Source of the DNA: Xylogone sp. PMI_703
Lineage: Eukaryota; Ascomycota; Leotiomycetes
Assembly (NCBI GenBank): GCA_021399445.1
Contig: JAJTUQ010000014.1
Coordinates: 248,001-312,000, forward strand
DNA length: 64,000 nt
Reading direction: 5' to 3'
Each line of letters starts with the position of its first letter. Positions within the stretch are counted from its first letter, which is position 1. The notes below the pieces were generated by a model that saw only the letters and a program-made list of their open reading frames with translations, had not been told where the DNA came from and made no database searches. The position numbers and the translations under genes are program-made. Below, one piece after another: positions 57,459 to 64,000 of the stretch.

Positions 57459-60400
57459 CTTTAAGTATTATCTTAGAAGTCCTACAAATTAAGTAAAAAT
57501 GAGTCATCAAAGAGAATCTTTAGATTTTATCAAACCCAAAGAATTGCCTAAAAAAAATAACATAAACAACAATACTAAAATGAACAACAAAGAGAATAAA
57601 AAAGATAAAGACAATAATAATCATTACAAAACCCCGAAAATTCAGTTACCTGACTAATTCAATAAAAGTTACTTCAAGTTCATTAAGTACAAGTTATAAA
57701 CTACTGTATATCTCTATTTCAATAAAGCAAAATTTAATACTGAGATTGACCAAATCTTATAGATTACCTTATACTTAAACAGTATTGTTTTTAACTAATT
57801 TTAATTTTACTTTCTAAATTATTTGATCACAGATGACAAAATCAAATATTAATAAATAATGATAAACATTTTCAGCAATATAAAAGAATTCTAGAATAAT
57901 CTCAAATCAATATTCAGAAATATAAACGAAATAACTAATACAAAACGTAAATTAAAAAAACTTAAGTAAAAAAATATTATTGTTGATTATACTATTAACT
58001 TTCAGAAATTTAAAATATTAGTTCAGTACAATAAAAAAGCAAAAATGAACCTGTATTATAACAGATTAAAAAAAAAAGGATAATATCATGAAGATAAATA
58101 AAAAACCAAAAATCTTCAGTAATTTAATCAGTAAAACTATTATCTTTAATAACTGAAACTTTAAACAAAAACTGAAAAGAAACTCAGGATAAACTTATTC
58201 CAATAAGAAAAAACACAAAAAATCTCACAAAAAGAAAAAGATAACAAATATGAAAATTATTACTGAAAATAAAAAAAAAATAAAAATCTAATACAAAAAA
58301 GAAAAAAAAACAAAAGTTTAACTTTACTCCTGAGTAATATAAAGAACATAAAAAAAAACTTTATTATTAATGTAAACAAGTAAAACATTAAGCTTTAAAG
58401 TATAATGACAAAAATAAAGGAAAGTTTAAGGAAATTAAAATAGTTTTAATAATATCTTCAATAAAAGATTATAAGTTTTATAACTTAAGTAATACCTTGA
58501 TGACAAGTTAAAATAACTCTGACAAACTATTTAAAAATATTAAAGATTAATCAATAAACCAAATCTTATAAGTTTTTCTAATAAAAAACCTTATCTAAAA
58601 AATTTATTATAATACTAAAAGTATAATGTCTTCAAGAATCTTTTTTTTAACCATAAATAAACTAAACATATTAATGTTTATTATAAAAAAATAAAAAAAT
58701 AAAGCTTAAAAACTACTAATCTTGACAACTTCTTTTTAGAAAAATATTAAAACACTACTAATCTACTAAATCCTTTTTTCCTAGGACAAGTTAAGGAAAA
58801 GCTAATAATCCATGAAAAGTTTTAGGACAGTTTTTATCCAGTTAAATAAGAATCCCTGAAAAGAAAAAAATATACCAAAATCTTACCAATATATTCTTTA
58901 TTTATAATGTCTTGAGAGTCAGAATTTAACTAAAGACAAACAGAAGATTTTTTCGAAAAGGTTTTTTAGGATTCTGAATTCTTTAATCAGATAAAGTATA
59001 AGGATTTTATAGTTTAACCTTACTAAACGAATAAACCACAAATAAACAAAAGAATAATACTAATTAGTATAACTTTCTACTTTAATAAGAATTGTATAAA
59101 GACTTAAAGATTAATCAAAAAAAATATTTTTTAGGATATATTACTTTAATAAAACAAACTTTTCTGGTATAGAATATAAAAGTTAAGAATGATTATTAAA
59201 GTCATATGGACTAACTTTAAAAAAATCATTATCAACAATTTGTATCATAATGACTTAATACCTTATTCCTTAAGAAAAAACTTATAATTACCTAAATAGA
59301 ACTCCTTTATATAGGTTATATACCACAAAGACAAAAAAAACACATATTAAGCCAAAAATAATATATATCAAAAAATAATATTTTATATAAAATACCGAAA
59401 ATAATAATATAATTATAAAATAAACCATTATTATGAATTTAACAATAAATGATTATTTCCTAAAAAGTATATTAATAACCTATATAACATAAACAAGCTT
59501 AAGAAATAAGCCTTATCTTAGCTAACCCGAGAAAAGAAATTCAATACTGAATTTGTATTAAATATATTTATAACAAAAGAAAAAGACATTATTTGTTTAA
59601 ATATTGAGTTTAACAATAAAAAACTTAAAACAATAATAAATTCCAAAAACCAAATCAACCTTATGTCGTCTAAGATCACTAAAGTACTAAAGATATTTAC
59701 AAAAACTTTTAGCCAATTACTATAAATGGTCAACAGTTTGATTAACAAAAAGAAAATATTTATTAAGACTAAACCTTTCGTTATAAAAATTAATAATCAT
59801 TAAAAGAAAATCTAATTTGAGATTTCAGCTTTAAGAAAAAAAAACATCATCTTAAGATAACCTTGGCTAAAGTTCTATGACCTGGACATCAACTGGAAAA
59901 CTAAAGAATTAATATTTAAATATTATTATAATATTATATCAAAGAAATAATTAATACAAAATGTTTTTGCTGTTAAAACGACTCAGGATAATTTCCAAAA
60001 TTAGTTAAATACTCTTCTTGAAAAGTATTAAAATTATTATAAATTATTCATTTTATGACCAAAAAATATAACTTTATCTTTATACAAAAAATGAGATCAT
60101 GAAATTCTTCTTCAAGAAAATATAACCTTTTTGTATAAACCTATTTACAGAACTAATCTTACAAAAGATAAAATCTTAAAAAAATGACTAAACAAATAGA
60201 CTACGAAAAGCTTTTATAAAAAGTTAAGTTCTTCGTGAAGAATATCATTAATATAAATATTAAAGTCAGATAACCCTTAGGGAAAACTATATAAAATTTA
60301 CAAAACTTTAAATAATAAAACTATAAAAAACAAATACTTATTACTTTGTATTAATGGTATACAAGATATACTTATTAAAACAAGATATTTCACGAAATTA

Positions 60401-63400
60401 GACTTCGTTATAAGATTTAACTTGATAAGGATCAAAGAAAGATATAAGTAATATATTGTTATTTGAATTAAGTATAAACTTTATAAACCATTGATTATAT
60501 CTTTTAGTCTGATAAACATATTAATAATTATACAAAAAGTGAATAATACAATCTTAAGACTATATTTAGATCACTTTGTAATAATATACTTAAATAACAT
60601 CTTGATTTATTCTAAAACGTTAGAAAAACATAAATAATATATACATATTATACTAAAAACATTAATTAATAATAATATAAAATATAAATTAATTAAATAT
60701 TAGTTTAATATGACAAAAATAAAATTTCTAAATAAATTAATTTCGGATAAAGAATTCTGAATAGACCCAGAAAAGGTAAAACTATTAAAGAATAACCTAC
60801 TTTAAGAATAATCAAGGAAGTCTAACAGTTTAATAAACTCGCTAACTATTATAAATAATACATAATAAGTTATTCAGTGAAAACTGATTTATTAACAAAA
60901 TTAACAAAAAAAGATATACTTTTTGTTTAAGAAGAAAGATAAAAAAAAACCTTTTAAGAAGTTAAAAATCAGTATAATAAAAACAAAATACCAACCTATA
61001 CTAATCCCGAGAAACCATACTAACTAAAAACAAATATTTCAGATAAAGTGTTAAAAAGAGTTTTATTATAAAAAATAACAAAAAACATTAAAGACTAATA
61101 ACTTTCTACTCCTAGAAGTTTATTCTAGTTAAATTAAATTATAATATTTACAAGAAAGAACTTTTGGCTATCATAAAATACTATAAACACTAAAAAGTTT
61201 ATTTATATGACATAAAATATTAATTTGAGATTCTATCAGACTACAAAAATCTTACAACTTTTATGACTATTAAAAATCTTAACAAAAGACAAATATGTTA
61301 ATATAAAACGTTAATATAATACTATTTCAGAATTTGTTATATTCAAAAAATAAAGAATACTAAAACCAGTACTTTAAACAAATGACCAGATTACATAAAA
61401 AAAAGTTCAAACAAAAACTGATTATATTTAAGAAAAAAAGTAATATCTTATACTTTAATCATATATAAATATTAATAATCATATAAGTTATTGACAAAAA
61501 TTAACTAAAAAAGATTAAATTAATTATTATAAAAAAGAAAAAAATTTCTAAAAATCCTGAGGTTAACTAACTCAAGAATCAAGAATTTCTAGGCATTTGA
61601 TTAAAGGATAAAAAAATATTTATCTTATTAACAATTGTCTAAGAATTTGTGAAAAAACAACATAAATTACTTATATATAGTTACTAAAGAATTACTAAAA
61701 CAAAGAATAAGTTACAACGAGAATTCTTTATCTTTAAACTTTAGCAAAAAGTTACCAAAGTTATCAATAATTATAATATTTGTCATAAAGCTAAAACATC
61801 AAGAAAAAGCTTATAAAACAATTAATATCTCTTCAAATACCAGAAAAACTTTAGACTTCTATTTCATAAGATTTATCACAAGATTACTTTTATCCAGAAA
61901 TGTTAACAGACTAAATAAAGATTATTATGATTTAATCCTCATTATAATAAATAAACTTATAAAACACTTTATCATATTATTATAAAAAAAAATATAAACG
62001 ACTGAAGATTTAACGGAAATCACGATTTCCAGGGTTATAACAAATTATAATATCTTAACAGAAATTATTTCAAACAAAAATAAACTTTTTATATCAAAAT
62101 TCTGAAAAATAATCTACAAGAGATTAAACATTAAAAGGAAAATTATTACAAAAAGATAAACTCAGACAAATAATCAAATCAAAAGAATAAATTAGATCAT
62201 AAAAGCTTATTTTTGTTATTATATAAATTATAAACAGTCAAATTAGAAAAATCTTTTACTAATAACATAATTAACATATAATAATATAAAAAACAAAACT
62301 ACTAAAGTTATACTTTTTTTTGCGAATTATGGTTACAAAACCTAAACTTACTTCATAAAAACAGAGATAAAAAACATTTCCAAAATAGTTAAACAGTAAG
62401 TAAAAGAATTAAAGAAAATCCATAATTACTTAAAGTATAACATTAAATTTACATAAAAACATATAAAGAAATACTATAATCAAAAATATAATATAAAACC
62501 AAAATTTAAAAAAAAAAATTTATATTATTTATAGATTTATCAAAATAATAAGACTAAACAATAAATTAGACTAAAAAAAGATTAGTTTATACAAAATTAA
62601 AAAAAAATTAAGAAATTTAATATATAAACTAAAACTCTTTAACATTATACGAATATACTTAATATTTTATATAGTTATACTAGAAAAAGTATTACCAAAA
62701 TTATTACTGACTCTAGACTTAAAACTAAAATAAGACTCAAATATGAAATAAAAAGTTAAAAAAATCTTAGACAATAAGTTAATAAAGAATAAAAAAACAA
62801 TATTTAGTCAAATGGAAAAAATAAAAAAAATATAAATAGTTAAATACATAAAAACCTGAAAAACATTTTATTAACTTTAATAAACTTTTAGAAAAGTATA
62901 AATAAACAAAGTAAACCAGGACAGATCAAATAGAATATCAGTATAAACAAAGAAATCAGTGTTAAAGAAGAAAATTTCAAAAATCCAGTCTTTATTAACT
63001 AAATAGTTTCTGATTATTATAATATTTTTTTTTCTTTCTTTTTCTTGGGTTTCTTTTTCTTTTTAACAATATTTAGTTTATTTAACAATTTTAGACCTTG
63101 ACAAAATATTTTTATTATATATATTCTAAACATTTTATGTTATTTGTTAAGGTAAAGGACTTTTGCCTAAGTTTTGATGACTTTTTGTTAAGTTTTTAAT
63201 CACAAAAAGTTAGCTTTTTCTTAATCTTCTGAAAGTTTTTGCTCTTTGTGACTAAATACCTCCTAATCAGCAGCTGAAAGGCCATAAATATCATATTTTG
63301 TACTGTTATTTACTTTGATGTATTCTGAGCATTTTAACGAATCTGGAGTAATTTAATATATTAGTTTTTTCTTTTTGTATTTATTATAAAAAGATATTTT

Positions 63401-63596
63401 GATTTCAGTATCTTTAACATAAATTAATAATTTTGGTAAAACTTTTTTTTTCCGTTTTTGTACAGTTTTGTTATAATTCTGTTCAAGTTTATGTTTAAAA
63501 GATATAATGAAAAGGAAAGAAGGTTTAGATTGTTGTAAAATCTTATATGTTTTATTTATAAAGCTTTAAGACAAAGCTAAGTTAAGAAAGGAATAA
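57459..63596 (+). pseudogene. Gypsy-B gag-pol, extensively RIP-mutated
   Basis: Gag (about 57,700-58,450) with the zinc-knuckle position near 58,350-58,400, the gag-pol spacer, protease near 59,640 (NNKKLKTIINSKNQ, DSG lost), RT box near 60,583 (YLNN), integrase and a chromodomain remnant near 62,745-62,880 can be aligned with the 17236-24542 element over the whole length. The minus-strand open stretch at 59518-59748 is antisense. Confidence 0.75.
63040..63510 (-). pseudogene. Antisense ORF in the second Gypsy-B element
   Basis: Aligns with the antisense frame at 23369-23857 over its whole length, including the segment matching HGPLATDWE near 63,255-63,285 and the Lys/Glu-rich tail near 63,040-63,070. 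More stops than in the other copy. Confidence 0.5.
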
Positions 63597-64000
63597 TGTC
63601 ATAACCTTATAAGGTTATAATAAACGACTTAGTTATATAGTTTTTATAGTCATTACCTTAGTTAAATAAGTATAAATTAAGACAATTATCAGGGATTTAG
63701 TTATAGTATCATTAATATTATTGTATTATTAATATTAACAAAAGGATAATATAAGTTCAATATTAGTATTATAAGAAAGATTGTATAAGTTATAAAATAA
63801 TATTATTGAAATTATAGTATTAACTTTTTGGTTATATTAGCTAAATAGTAATATTATTAGAGAAATAATATTACTTTTCTGTTTATGTTAACGAATTACT
63901 CGTATATGTAAAAAGCTAGTATTAATAGTTAAATGGATATCTGGATTAGATAAGCAAATCTCATGAATCTTATAAATCTTTAGAAGGATTGATAAGATCA
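63597..64000 (+). repeat. Gypsy-B 3' LTR, cut by window edge
   Basis: It starts TGTCATAACCTTATAAGG and is collinear with the other Gypsy-B LTRs to the end of the window. About 200 bp remain outside. Confidence 0.8.

Larger units (their letters stand above)
50032..64000 (+). mobile_element. Second Gypsy-B element with nested Gypsy-A, cut by window edge
   Basis: The 5' LTR consists of 50032-50076 and 56904-57458 (45 + 555 = 600 bp) interrupted by Gypsy-A. The internal region is 57459-63596 and the 3' LTR starts at 63597. It is inserted in the gag-pol spacer of the preceding Gypsy-B element; GTTAA (50027-50031) is the likely left half of its TSD. All the internal region is strongly RIP-mutated. 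Confidence 0.8.

Overview
The window looks like a chromosome segment of a filamentous ascomycete (Pezizomycotina). Two very AT-rich blocks, about 1-25,890 and 40,095-64,000, flank a GC-balanced island of about 14 kb. The AT-rich blocks are piles of nested LTR retrotransposons whose reading frames are broken mainly by C-to-T and G-to-A changes. CAA has become TAA, TGG has become TAG, and catalytic Asp has become Asn. This is the signature of repeat-induced point mutation (RIP). The island genes have short GT-AG introns (48-80 bp) with CTAAC/CTGAC-like branch sites, as in filamentous fungi. The species cannot be named from the sequence alone.

Left block: fragments of a Gypsy element (family A) and a Copia element lie next to several LTRs nested in LTRs. 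They are followed by a three-deep nest. A minus-strand Gypsy element has its 5' LTR split by a plus-strand Gypsy element (10367-24834), whose 3' LTR is split in turn by another (17236-24542). Target-site duplications and undamaged paralogous target sites within the same window support this order. The block ends in a pogo/Fot1-type transposase whose first 285 bp are still open while the rest is decayed.

Island (about 26.2-39.9 kb): an MFS transporter (3 exons), a small undamaged solo LTR with a perfect TSD, a secreted AttH/CrtC-like lipocalin-fold protein (2 exons; a family that includes fungal pericyclases), a C2H2 plus Zn2Cys6 transcription factor (6 exons, 798 aa), an integrase-like pseudogene, and two convergent beta-carbonic anhydrase paralogues (2 exons each). 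The transporter, regulator and possible pericyclase resemble accessory genes of a secondary-metabolite locus, but no backbone synthase is present.

Right block: a GGCC-rich hairpin and an integrase C-terminal fragment mark the edge. Then come hAT and MULE transposase remnants, a Gypsy-B element split by a complete Copia element (TSD TATAT), and a second Gypsy-B element split 45 bp into its LTR by a complete Gypsy-A element (TSD ATAGY). The most unusual feature is an antisense reading frame between pol and the 3' LTR in every Gypsy copy examined. It has a Cys-rich segment followed by a charged helical segment and is shared by two Gypsy families.
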